From CAZNYN01 sp964577295 (lineage in GTDB: Bacteria; Synergistota; Synergistia; Synergistales; Synergistaceae): DNA of 64,000 nt. Shown here piece by piece: positions 1 through 8,649 of the stretch (positions within the stretch are counted from its first letter, which is position 1; each line of letters begins with the position of its first letter). The stretch spans positions 1 to 64,000 of the forward strand of contig CAZNYN010000001.1 in NCBI GenBank assembly GCA_964577295.1, read 5' to 3'. The notes beneath the pieces are model-generated. The model saw nothing but the letters and a program-made list of their open reading frames with translations, had not been told where the DNA came from and searched no databases. The position numbers and the translations under genes were made by a program.

Positions 1-430
1 GAGAGTTCATGAAGTTTGCATAGCATTCACGCAGTTTGCGTATGTCTTCGTCTGTGCGGCGCTGTGCAGCCAGGCGTGCTGCGGGGACGGCGATTATCAT
101 TCTTACTTCGAGCTGGTATGAGACAAAATCTGCAGGAAGTATCTGAAGGCTCTGAAGTGCGTCCATAGCACCTCCGTCTTTAATGTTTTTTATAAAGATT
201 CCCTGACGCTCTCTGACTTCTATGACCCCGCCGGCTACAAGCGATACAACGGCCTCTCTCAAAACGTTTCTGCTTACTTCAAGTATCTGAGACAGCTCTC
301 TTTCGGACGGCAGTTTGTCTCCCTGCTGAAACTGTCCGTTGTGTACCAGTTCAAGCAGTTTATCCTGGACCATCTTTTTTTTGCTGTCCTTTGCGTTTGT
401 ATCCTTTGTAAATGATAATAGCTTATTCAT
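1..430 (-). CDS. GntR-family (FadR-type) transcriptional regulator, C-terminus cut by window edge
   Basis: Reading the minus strand from the ATG at 430 gives an open frame to the window edge. Residues about 15-75 form a GntR winged helix (LPSERELSQ, then SRNVLREAV and the RQGIFI wing). The start of an all-helical FCD effector domain follows (RMIIAVPAARLAA). An AGAGGTG Shine-Dalgarno lies 5-6 bases before the start. FadR-type regulators bind short palindromes of the form TGGTnnnACCA and release DNA on binding a small organic acid. The gene diverges from the transporter at 642, and such palindromes occur in pairs in front of that gene and of the glycyl radical operon at 1640. It is therefore the likely regulator of both (inference). 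The effector is unknown and the C-terminal part is outside the window. Confidence 0.88.
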   Translation of the reverse strand, partial: MNKLLSFTKDTNAKDSKKKMVQDKLLELVHNGQFQQGDKLPSERELSQILEVSRNVLREAVVSLVAGGVIEVRERQGIFIKNIKDGGAMDALQSLQILPADFVSYQLEVRMIIAVPAARLAAQRRTDEDIRKLRECYANFMNS

Positions 431-503
431 TTCTGCACCTCTTGGTGTTTTGAAATTTTAAAATGTTGTAAATTTAATGAGTGTGATGTGTTTTGAAATT
501 TTG

Positions 504-557
504 TTGACATAAGTTTTGCCCTCTATATAATATTGGCATTACCTCTGGTTAAACCAA
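504..557 (+). promoter_or_regulatory. Promoter with tandem GntR-type operator in front of the transporter gene
   Basis: TTGACA (504-509), a 16-base spacer and TATAAT (526-531) make a consensus sigma70 promoter. Immediately downstream, 533-557 holds two imperfect palindromes, TGGCATTACCT (534-544) and TGGTTAAACCA (546-556), with centres 12 bases apart. They would cover the transcription start, which fits repression. The same arrangement recurs at 1595-1619. Confidence 0.75.
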
Positions 558-641
558 GTAGCTATTATAACATGATTATATCACTCCGTTGATTTATGAA
601 AATATGTTTTTAGTGCACTCTTTGTGAGGGGGCGTGAATTT

Positions 642-1508
642 ATGGATATGCGCAAAAGAAGTCTTATAGAGATACATATAGCTGTTTTATTGTTTGGTCT
701 TACAGGGCTTTTTGGAAAATTCATCTCCGTTTCCGCGCCATATATTGTTCTCGGTAGGGTTGTCTTTGCGACAATTTTTCTTGGAACCGTGTTTGCTGTC
801 AGGAAGACAGATATATCTCTGGGCAGTGTGAAGAGTTATTTTACAGTATCGCTCCTTGGCGTTCTGCTTGCTGTGCACTGGACATCATTTTATATGTCTG
901 TGCAGGTTTCCACCGTGGCAATTGCGTTATTGACATTCTCCGCTTATCCAGTTGTCGTAACATTTATAGAACCTATAATGTTTCACGAAAAATTGAAGAG
1001 AGCGGATGTTGTTTTTTCTCTTGTGATGTTTTTCGGTGTCCTTCTTATTGTACCTGAATTTAATTTGGACAACAATCTTACAGTGGGGACTTTATGGGGA
1101 CTTGCGGGCTGCGTGACTTTCGCGTTTATGTCTTTGCTTAACAGAAAACTTGCGGGGAAGCATCCCGGCAGTGTCATAGCATTTTATGAACAAGGCACTG
1201 CGTCCGTGGTTTTGCTTCCCCTTCTTTTTATTCTTCCTCTGCCGGTTGTTACTTCCATGGACTGGGCTTTACTTATTTTGCTGGGGGTGCTTTTTACCGG
1301 TGTTGCCCATTCTATGTTTATAGGCGGTATGCGGAATGTGCGTGCGCAGACTGCGGGAATAATAGCCAGTCTCGAATCGGTGTACGGAATACTGGCAGCC
1401 GCTGTTTTTCTTGGGGAAATACCGACTGCAAGGGAGATAATCGGTGGTGTCATAATACTTGGCACGGCCTTCTGCTCGTCATGGAGATCCGCAAGAGAAA
1501 GCAAGTAA
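642..1508 (+). CDS. EamA/DMT-superfamily transporter
   Basis: Ten hydrophobic segments in two homologous halves of about five, and a length of 288 residues, match the EamA (RhaT/YdcZ-like) drug/metabolite transporter family of the inner membrane. The second half contains the typical PVVTSMDWALLILLGVLFTG and ESVYGILAAAVFLGE stretches. I start at ATG 642 because a GAGGGGGC Shine-Dalgarno lies 9 bases upstream; the GTG at 624 would place the ribosome site inside the gene. Its promoter carries the same double operator as the glycyl radical operon that follows. It therefore probably imports the substrate or exports the product of that pathway (inference). Substrate unknown. Confidence 0.85.
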   Translation: MDMRKRSLIEIHIAVLLFGLTGLFGKFISVSAPYIVLGRVVFATIFLGTVFAVRKTDISLGSVKSYFTVSLLGVLLAVHWTSFYMSVQVSTVAIALLTFSAYPVVVTFIEPIMFHEKLKRADVVFSLVMFFGVLLIVPEFNLDNNLTVGTLWGLAGCVTFAFMSLLNRKLAGKHPGSVIAFYEQGTASVVLLPLLFILPLPVVTSMDWALLILLGVLFTGVAHSMFIGGMRNVRAQTAGIIASLESVYGILAAAVFLGEIPTAREIIGGVIILGTAFCSSWRSARESK

Positions 1509-1558
1509 AACTTTTCGCTGTAAATTGCTTATTTTCAATTAATTGTCTAAAACAATTC

Positions 1559-1619
1559 TTGACAACTTTTCCCAAGGAAGTATAATTGTTATAGTTGGTT
1601 CAACCTCTGGTATTACCAA
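1559..1619 (+). promoter_or_regulatory. Promoter with tandem GntR-type operator in front of the glycyl radical operon
   Basis: TTGACA (1559-1564), 16 bases, TATAAT (1581-1586). Then two palindromes, TGGTTCAACCT (1596-1606) and TGGTATTACCA (1608-1618), again 12 bases centre to centre and joined by the same CTC-type linker as at 533-557. A TTG at 1595 opens the reading frame but lies inside the operator, so it is not the translation start. Confidence 0.78.
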
Positions 1620-1639
1620 AAAGAAGGCGGGAGAGGCAT

Positions 1640-2551
1640 TTGAGTTCTGTAAAGGGATGTATTTTTAACATAGCTCACTATACGATACATGACGGTCCAG
1701 GAATACGTACAACCGTATTTTTGAAGGGCTGTCCTGCTCGTTGTCTCTGGTGCTGCAGTCCCGAGTCACAGAATTTTACACAGGAGATTCTTTTTCGCCC
1801 TTTTAACTGCGTCTCATGCGGAAAGTGTTTTAACACCTGTCAGAAAGGTGCCGTTCTCTTCGACAGAGGGGCAATGTCAGGCATTAACAGAGAAAGATGT
1901 ATCTCTTGCGGTGAATGTTCTTCGGTATGTATGAATGACGCTCTTGTAATGAGCGGAAGAGATGTTGCCGCTTTGGAGCTGTTCGCCGAAGTCCGCAGGG
2001 ATGAGCCGTTTTGGCAGCGTTCGCACGGAGGGGTCACTCTATCCGGCGGAGAGGTTCTGGCTCAGCCTCAGTTTGTTAATGAATTTCTTGATATATGCAA
2101 TAAGCACTATGTTCATACAGCCATAGAAACGTGTCTTTTTGCCTCGAAAGAGACATTGGCAGAGATTGCCGAAAAGGTAAATTATATCCAGTTTGATATT
2201 AAGACGACAGATAGAAATAAGCACATAGAGATAACCTCTGTCGATAATGACGCTATTTTGGAAAATGCGGCATATTTGCTTAAAAGCGGCAAAGAGCTGC
2301 TTGTCCGTATGCCGCTTGTCCCGGGACTTAATGACAGCGAAGCAGAACTGCATGAGCTGGGCAGATTTATCTCTTCAAACAGAGAAGGTGCGTCTCTTGA
2401 ACTTTTGCGCTACCACAGAATGGGAGTGGGGAAGTATGAGGAGCTTGGCAGAAAGTATAGGCTTCATAAAGTGAAAACTCCGTCAGACGCGGATATTGAA
2501 CAAGCTGCAGAAATATTAAAAAGCTACCCTATTAATGTGATTTATAAATAA
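1640..2551 (+). CDS. Glycyl radical enzyme activase (radical SAM), first copy
   Basis: About 303 residues. The radical-SAM cluster motif CxxxCxxC is seen in GCPARCLWC near residue 32. An inserted pair of [4Fe-4S] ferredoxin motifs follows (CVSCGKCFNTC and CISCGECSSVC), as in activases of the non-PFL glycyl radical enzymes. GGVTLSGGE is the SAM-binding GGE motif. The enzyme cleaves S-adenosylmethionine and abstracts hydrogen from the conserved glycine of its partner. The TTG at 1640 is chosen because GGCGGGAGAGG lies just before it and because upstream TTG 1595 falls in the operator. It is first in a four-gene operon and probably serves the enzyme at 2592. Confidence 0.93.
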   Translation: MSSVKGCIFNIAHYTIHDGPGIRTTVFLKGCPARCLWCCSPESQNFTQEILFRPFNCVSCGKCFNTCQKGAVLFDRGAMSGINRERCISCGECSSVCMNDALVMSGRDVAALELFAEVRRDEPFWQRSHGGVTLSGGEVLAQPQFVNEFLDICNKHYVHTAIETCLFASKETLAEIAEKVNYIQFDIKTTDRNKHIEITSVDNDAILENAAYLLKSGKELLVRMPLVPGLNDSEAELHELGRFISSNREGASLELLRYHRMGVGKYEELGRKYRLHKVKTPSDADIEQAAEILKSYPINVIYK

Positions 2552-2591
2552 AAATAATGATATAGAGATATTTTGACGAGGGGGATTTAAC

Positions 2592-4979
2592 ATGAATGTT
2601 ACCGCAGAAGAGAGAGCAAAAACTGTTTCACGCATTGCGGGTATGAAAAAACGTATGATTACCGACCGCCCAACGGAGCTTCTGCCGGAAAGAGCTCTGC
2701 TTGTCACGGAGGCTTATAAAGAATATGCGGCGGAGCCTGTTGTGATGAAGCGCGCCTATGCACTGCGAAAGATACTTGAGAATATGACACTTTTTATTGA
2801 TGAGGGAGAGCTCTTTGTCGGACATCCTTCTCCAAAACCACGTTCGCCCATAGCCTGTCCCGAACTCGGGGCACGCTGGATTCTCGCCGACCTTGACAAC
2901 TTTGCCACACGTCCCGCAGATGCTATTGGAGTTACGGACGAAAATAAGGAGATAATTCGTTCTTGTCTTATGGAGTGGCAGAACTGCTCTCTTGATGCTG
3001 TCGTCTCAGGGCTTGTTTCGGATGAAGCAAAGGCTGCTATCGCCGACGGAATGATTACTGTCGGAGCCCAAGGCACAGCTCACGGAAATATCGCCGTGAA
3101 TAATAAGAAGCTTCTTGAAAAAGGTCTAAGAGGTATTATTGATGAGATAGATGAAAAGATAAATAATTTTGTGCCTAAAGATATCGAAGGCACCGGCAAG
3201 CTGACTTTCTGGAAAGCCGCAAAGATTTCCTGCGAGGCTGTTATAGCGTTTGCTCACCGCTATTCCGATTATGCCGCAGATTTGGCGTCAAAGACAGAGG
3301 ATGAAAAGCGCAAAGAAGAGCTGCTGGAAATCAGCAGAATTCTTAAGAAAGTGCCGGAACATCCCGCCGAAACATTCCGCGAGGCTCTTCAGTCCGTATG
3401 GCTTATCTATGCCGTGACCCAGATAGAGGCTGACCCTCATGCCATGCTTCTCGGAAGATTTGACCAGTATATGTATCCTTACTACAAGAAGGATATTGAA
3501 AACGGAACTCTCACCGAAGAGCAGACAGTAGAACTTCTCTCTATGATATGGATAAAGTGCACTGCAATAATTAAGCTCATGGACTCTGTTACAACAAGGA
3601 CTTTCGCAGGATTTCCCCTATTCCAGAATATAACACTGGCCGGTCAGGGAGCGAGAGGTGAAGATGTCTGCAACGAGCTGACGATTCACGTGATGGAAGC
3701 TGCCTCAATCGCACGTGTTCCCCAGCCCTCTCTTTCGTTCCGCTATCATAATAAGGTCAATCAGGACGCCCTGCTTAAGGCTTGTGAGACCATAAAAGAG
3801 GGGCTTGGCTATCCCGCAATTATGAATGACAACTGCATAATACCGAAACACATCATTCGCGGTGCTACCCTCGAAGAGGCTCGCGGCTACTGCATGAACT
3901 GTGTCGAGTCCGACATAGAGGGCGCATGCGACTCACGTTCAAACGGCGGTTATGTAAACTTCCCCAAGTGTCTGCTTCTTACGTTGAATGACGGAGCTGA
4001 CATAAAAACCGGAAAGCAGATTGGGCCTAAAACCGGGAAGCTTGAAGATTTTAAATCGTTTGAAGATTTCATGGCTGCTTATGAAAAACAGATAGCACAC
4101 TTTGTAAAGCTTATAGTCGATTCTTACGACCTTATAGACGGAGCTCACGCAGTTCACGCACCTGAACCCTTCACGTCCGCAATGCTCGACAACTGCATAG
4201 AAAAGGGGATTTCCCGTCAGGCAGGCGGAGTAAAGTACAATTTCTCGGGCATATTCGGAGTAGGCTTGGCATCAGTATCAGACGCTATTGCCTCCGTTCG
4301 CTCTCTCTGCTTTGACAATAAGAGTGTCAGCCCTGCGGATCTTATCGAAGCTCTTAAGAATAATTTTGAAGGAGCGGATGAGATAAAGCGTCTCTGCGAG
4401 AAAGCCCCTAAGTTTGGAAACGATGATGACTATGTTGACCTCATCGCAAGGGATGCGGCTCACATTTTCTGCAAAGAAGTCGTTCAGTATCCATGCATGA
4501 GAGGCGGTATTTACATACCTGAACTGCACTCAGTATCCACGCACGTTTACTTCGGCGAGATAACAGACGCTACACCGGACGGACGTCCTGCCGGAATTGC
4601 TTTCTCAGACGGAGCGTCTCCTGTCGGAGGGCGCGATGTAAACGGGCCGACATCGGCTGTGCGCTCCATGTCAAAGATAGACCACATGGAAGTTCTCCAA
4701 GGGGTACTCTACAACCAGAAATTCTCCCCGAGCGTGCTGAACAGCCATGAAGCCACGGCTCTTCTCAGAGACTACATAAGAACATGGTGCGACCTTGGCG
4801 GACACCACATCCAGTTCAACATAGTCTCATCGGAAGATCTTAAAGAGGCACAGGCGAACCCCGATGAATACAGAGATTTGATTGTCAGAGTTGCAGGCTA
4901 CAGCGCGTACTTTGCGGAATTAAACGCTAATACACAAAATGAAATAATAGCCCGTACAGAATATGAAGAGATGGCATAA
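2592..4979 (+). CDS. Glycyl radical enzyme 1 (PFL-like family, substrate unknown)
   Basis: 795 residues, normal for glycerol-dehydratase/decarboxylase-type glycyl radical enzymes. Seen: the RFDQYMYPYY segment near 289-298; the active-site Cys437-Val-Glu439; the PFTSAMLDNCIEKG helix; KFGNDDDYVD; GRPAGIAFSDGASP; and the radical loop RVAGYSAYF with Gly769. The Cys-x-Glu pair indicates a lyase, dehydratase or decarboxylase rather than pyruvate formate-lyase, which has adjacent cysteines. The residue before the catalytic cysteine is Asn (NCVE), whereas I expect Gly in most relatives. The gene is 40 bases after the activase; the next is a second glycyl radical enzyme. I cannot assign a substrate from sequence alone. 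Confidence 0.93.
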   Translation: MNVTAEERAKTVSRIAGMKKRMITDRPTELLPERALLVTEAYKEYAAEPVVMKRAYALRKILENMTLFIDEGELFVGHPSPKPRSPIACPELGARWILADLDNFATRPADAIGVTDENKEIIRSCLMEWQNCSLDAVVSGLVSDEAKAAIADGMITVGAQGTAHGNIAVNNKKLLEKGLRGIIDEIDEKINNFVPKDIEGTGKLTFWKAAKISCEAVIAFAHRYSDYAADLASKTEDEKRKEELLEISRILKKVPEHPAETFREALQSVWLIYAVTQIEADPHAMLLGRFDQYMYPYYKKDIENGTLTEEQTVELLSMIWIKCTAIIKLMDSVTTRTFAGFPLFQNITLAGQGARGEDVCNELTIHVMEAASIARVPQPSLSFRYHNKVNQDALLKACETIKEGLGYPAIMNDNCIIPKHIIRGATLEEARGYCMNCVESDIEGACDSRSNGGYVNFPKCLLLTLNDGADIKTGKQIGPKTGKLEDFKSFEDFMAAYEKQIAHFVKLIVDSYDLIDGAHAVHAPEPFTSAMLDNCIEKGISRQAGGVKYNFSGIFGVGLASVSDAIASVRSLCFDNKSVSPADLIEALKNNFEGADEIKRLCEKAPKFGNDDDYVDLIARDAAHIFCKEVVQYPCMRGGIYIPELHSVSTHVYFGEITDATPDGRPAGIAFSDGASPVGGRDVNGPTSAVRSMSKIDHMEVLQGVLYNQKFSPSVLNSHEATALLRDYIRTWCDLGGHHIQFNIVSSEDLKEAQANPDEYRDLIVRVAGYSAYFAELNANTQNEIIARTEYEEMA

Positions 4980-4999
4980 AATTAATTTTGGAGGTGTAT

Positions 5000-7566
5000 A
5001 TGATGGAAAATATTAAAGAACAGCCTAAATATATGGAAAGAGTCAACAGACTTAAAGCCAAGGTTTTCGATACATATCCCGAAATTGACCTTGAGGATGC
5101 GAAGCTCCTGACAGAGAGTTTCCTAGAGACTCAGGGAGAAAATATCGTTACGAGAAAAGCAAAAGCTTTTCTCAAGCAGTGCCGAGAGAAGAATGTTACA
5201 ATATGGGATGACGAACTCATAGTCGGCAACGCAGGCAGCAAGATCAGAGGAGGAATACTTTCAGCCGATGTATGCTGGTCTGTGCTCGACAAAGAACTTG
5301 AAACGATAAACACGCGCGAATATGACAAGTTCCACCTCCGTGCGGAAGACAAGAAGATGTTTGAAGAACTCATCCGCCCCTATTGGAAGGGACGCTCCAA
5401 CTACGAAGAGTGGCTTGCCCGCATTCCCGCCGACGTGGCGGCACTGCGCGACAACGGAGCTCTCTACATAGACAAGAAGGCTGTCCGCGGATGGGGTGAG
5501 GTAACTGCGGGCTACTCATGGTTTATTAACAACGGAGTCGAGGGCCTTGTGCAGAAGATAAATGCCCGCAAAGCCCAGCTTGATGCCACTGTCCCTGGAG
5601 ACTATGAAAAAGAAATTTACTTGGATTCACTCCTCTATGTAGCGGAGGGAATGGTGACTCTTGCGGAGCGCTATGCGATAGAAGCAGAGCGCCTCGCCTC
5701 TTTGGAAAAAGACGGCAAGCGCAAAAAGGAACTTGAGCGCATAGCGGAAACATGCCGCAGAGTTCCAGCAAAACCTGCCAGAACCTTCATCGAGGCCATG
5801 CAGTCCTTCTACTTCTATCAGATTTGCATATTCATGGAGCAGAATGCCGCTGCCTACAACCCGGGACGTATGGACCAGTATTTCTATCCCTTCTACAAGT
5901 CCGACCTCGAAGAGGGAAGAATCACGCCGGAAGAAGCTCAGGAACTCTTTGACTGCCTCTGGGTCAAGTTCTCCGAACAGTGCCTCTTCCAGGATGCGAA
6001 GTCTGCGGAGTACGCTTCGGGCTATCCCATGTTTCAGAATCTCTGTGCCGGCGGAGTTGACCACAGAGGACAGGATGCCGTCAACGACCTTTCCTACATG
6101 ATACTCCAGGCTACTATGGATACACAGCTCTATCAGCCCTCTCTCTCTGTTCGCTACAACATGGCCAAGAATCCCAACTCCTTCCTTCGCAAGATAGTTG
6201 AGCTTATGAGCCTCGGAACGGGATTCCCCGCATTTCATAACGACGAAGTCGGAATCCGCATGCTGATGAACAAAGGTATTCCTATCAGAGAAGCTCTCGA
6301 CTGGAATCCGGGCGGCTGTGTAGAGACTAACCTTGCCGGCAAACTCCGCGGCTATTCGGCTCTCGCCGATATCAACCTCGGAAGCGTGGTGGAGTTCACT
6401 CTTCTGAACGGCATGTGCAGAAAGAGCGGCAAGCTCGCCGGAGCTCAGACCGGAGATCCTATGACATTCAAGACCTTCGATGATTTTATGAAAGCTCTTA
6501 AAGATCAGCTTCACTACATCATCAAAGTTGTCGTAAAGGCAAGCCACATAATAGATGAAATCTGCCTCAACCGTCCCGTTCCCGCACTCTCCATCAGCTT
6601 TGAAGAGTGCATAGAGAGCGCCAAAGACTACGCATGGGGCGGAGCAAAATACAACACAGGCAACGGAATAATCTGCATCGGAGTTTCCGACCTCATCAAC
6701 AGCGCTGCCGCCATAAAGCACCTTGTCTACGAAACAAAGCAGCTCACAATGGCTCAGATGCTGGATGCTCTCTCATGCGACTTTGAAAACTGCGAAGATA
6801 TATTGAAGCTCTGCAGCGAAGCTCCGAAGTACGGAAATGACGACGCGCGTGCCGATGATTTGGCGGCTGACCTCTTCACATACATTGCTGACGAGATAGA
6901 GAGCTACCGCAGCAAATTCGGAGTTATGACACCGGGAATACTTCCCGTATCGGGCANNNNNNNNNNNNNNNNNNNNNNNNNNNNNNNNNNNNNNNNNNNN
7001 NNNNNNNNNNNNNNNNNNNNNNNNNNNNNNNNNNNNNNNNNNNNNNNNNNNNNNNNAGCTACCGCAGCAAATTCGGAGTTATGACACCGGGAATACTTCC
7101 CGTATCGGGCAACACGCCTTTCGGAGTTGAAGTAGGAGCTCTTCCTTCGGGACGCAGAGCGGGCAAGCCCCTCGCGGACGGAGTAAGCCCCAACGGAGGA
7201 ACAGACCTTAACGGCCCGAGTTCCGTTCTGAAGTCAGTGGCAAATATTCCTCACGACCGCTACGTTCAAGGCACACTTCTCAACATGAAGCTTGCTCCGG
7301 AAATGCTCGCATCTGAAAACGGAATACAGCAGCTCATGGCGATGCTCAAGAGCCTCTGCTCCTTAGGTGTTTACCATGTGCAGTTTAACGTCGTAGACCA
7401 GAAGAAGCTCATAGAAGCCCAGAAGCATCCCGAAGAGTACAGAAATCTGCTTGTAAGGGTCGCGGGCTACACAGCTTTCTTTGTCGAACTCGGCAAAGAT
7501 GTTCAGGACGATATAATTGCCAGAACTGTACAGACAGAAGACGGTTCCTGCATAACATGCGGCTAG
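5000..7566 (+). CDS. Glycyl radical enzyme 2, interrupted by an assembly gap (intact when collapsed)
   Basis: GGAGGTG precedes ATG 5000 (ATG 5003 is equally possible). Active-site motif GGCVETNL has Cys440 and Glu442. The glycyl radical loop RVAGYTAFF lies just before the C-terminus, which ends in the unusual CITCG. The gene is split by 100 N at 6957-7056, but 6902-6956 and 7057-7111 are identical. Deleting one copy plus the N run (155 bases) joins 652 and 151 codons in one frame, giving about 803 residues with all GRE motifs. The apparent frameshift is therefore an artefact. It differs clearly from enzyme 1 in its N-terminal half, so it probably has a different substrate. Its likely activase starts 4 bases after the stop. 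Confidence 0.88.
6902..7111. repeat. Exact 55-bp direct duplication flanking the gap (artefact)
   Basis: Bases 6902-6956 and 7057-7111 are identical over 55 bases and encode the same stretch of glycyl radical enzyme 2 (RSKFGVMTPGILPVSG). Overlap by one k-mer length between adjoining contigs is the simplest reading. Confidence 0.92.
6957..7056. other. Assembly gap of 100 N
   Basis: Exactly 100 N, a conventional placeholder for unknown length. It is flanked by an exact 55-base duplication, so the two contigs most likely overlap and no sequence is missing. Confidence 0.95.
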
Positions 7567-7570
7567 AGCC

Positions 7571-8509
7571 ATGCATGAAGGAAAAAGTGTAGGAAGCGTT
7601 CTCAGGATAGAGAAAACATCCATTCACGACGGGGACGGTCTGAGAACCGTCCTCTTCCTGAAAGGATGTCCTCTGCGCTGTATCTGGTGTTCTACTCCCG
7701 AATCTCAAAGCCCCCTCCCTGAAATAGGGCGTGTAGCGGAGAAGTGCACGTCATGCGGTGCATGTGTCAATGTCTGTAAAAGCGGCGCTCTTGCCGTTGA
7801 TTCGGGCAGAGTTACTCATGACAGAAAAAAGTGTGTCGGATGTTTTGAATGCGTAAAAATCTGTCCAAATTCCGCCATTAAGCCTTACGGCATGAAAATG
7901 ACATCTGCTCAGGCCGTGCGCGAAATAGCAAAAGATGAAATTTTCTACTTTCACTCCGGCGGAGGAGTAACGATAAGCGGGGGAGAGCCTCTTGACCAGA
8001 CCGACTTTGTAAGGGAAGTTTTGGAAGGCTGCCGTGAGCGGGGCATAAACAGAGCTCTCGAAAGCGGCTTCTTCGCACCGTGGGAGAGAGTGGAAAAACT
8101 TCTGCCTCTCATTAACCTCCTTCACACGGACTTAAAACATGCCGACCCCGCTGAACACAAGAAACTCACAGGAGCGGACAACAAGCTGATACTGGATAAC
8201 ATAAAGAGAGCAGACGCTTCGCCTTACAGCTTTGACCTTGTTGTACGGACACCCCTCATACCTGGAATAAATGACTCGGAAGAAGCACTGGCTTTATCCG
8301 CCGAATTTGTAAAAAGCCTCAGAAAGCTAAAATTTATGGAGTTTTTGGCATATCACAGGTACGGCACAGAGACTTACAGAAATATGGGTATCGAATACCC
8401 CATTTGGGAGATAAAAACGCCCGACAGAGATTTTATGCTTGCAAAAGCACGTTTCTTTAAGGATATAGCAAAAGTTCCAGTAAGAATAAACGGAATACCG
8501 GTGGATTAA
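7571..8509 (+). CDS. Glycyl radical enzyme activase (radical SAM), second copy
   Basis: 312 residues. CxxxCxxC is in GCPLRCIWC near residue 34. Two ferredoxin motifs (CTSCGACVNVC, CVGCFECVKIC) and the GGGVTISGGEPL motif follow. It differs throughout from the activase at 1640, so it is not a recent duplicate. It starts 4 bases after the stop of glycyl radical enzyme 2 with no strong ribosome site of its own, which points to coupled translation and to activation of that enzyme. The mature operon order is activase-enzyme-enzyme-activase. Confidence 0.93.
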   Translation: MHEGKSVGSVLRIEKTSIHDGDGLRTVLFLKGCPLRCIWCSTPESQSPLPEIGRVAEKCTSCGACVNVCKSGALAVDSGRVTHDRKKCVGCFECVKICPNSAIKPYGMKMTSAQAVREIAKDEIFYFHSGGGVTISGGEPLDQTDFVREVLEGCRERGINRALESGFFAPWERVEKLLPLINLLHTDLKHADPAEHKKLTGADNKLILDNIKRADASPYSFDLVVRTPLIPGINDSEEALALSAEFVKSLRKLKFMEFLAYHRYGTETYRNMGIEYPIWEIKTPDRDFMLAKARFFKDIAKVPVRINGIPVD

Positions 8510-8530
8510 GTTTTTTATCATATTACTTAC

Positions 8531-8574
8531 AAAACCGTGTCTCTGCTTAAGTGCAAAGGCGCGGTTTTATTTTT
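8531..8574 (+). terminator. Rho-independent terminator of the glycyl radical operon
   Basis: AAAACCGTG (8531-8539) pairs with CGCGGTTTT (8560-8568), with one G-T pair, followed by ATTTTT. The loop is long (20 bases). Confidence 0.6.
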
Positions 8575-8649
8575 CACATTTGCTCTCTTGTGAGATAATA
8601 TAGGCGGCAAAAATATCAATTAAAAATTTTTCGAGGGAGAGTCAGAATT

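Noticed and set aside
1595..1639. TTG 1595 as start of the first activase
   Set aside because: It lies in the operator, close to the transcription start, and the family N-terminus begins at TTG 1640, which has a ribosome site.
5627..6721. A 364-codon antisense ORF inside glycyl radical enzyme 2
   Set aside because: It is a mirror of a strongly coding gene with biased codon use; no ribosome site or recognisable protein.
5000..7566. Glycyl radical enzyme 2 as a pseudogene
   Set aside because: The break is caused by the N run plus a duplicated contig end; collapsing it restores the full frame.
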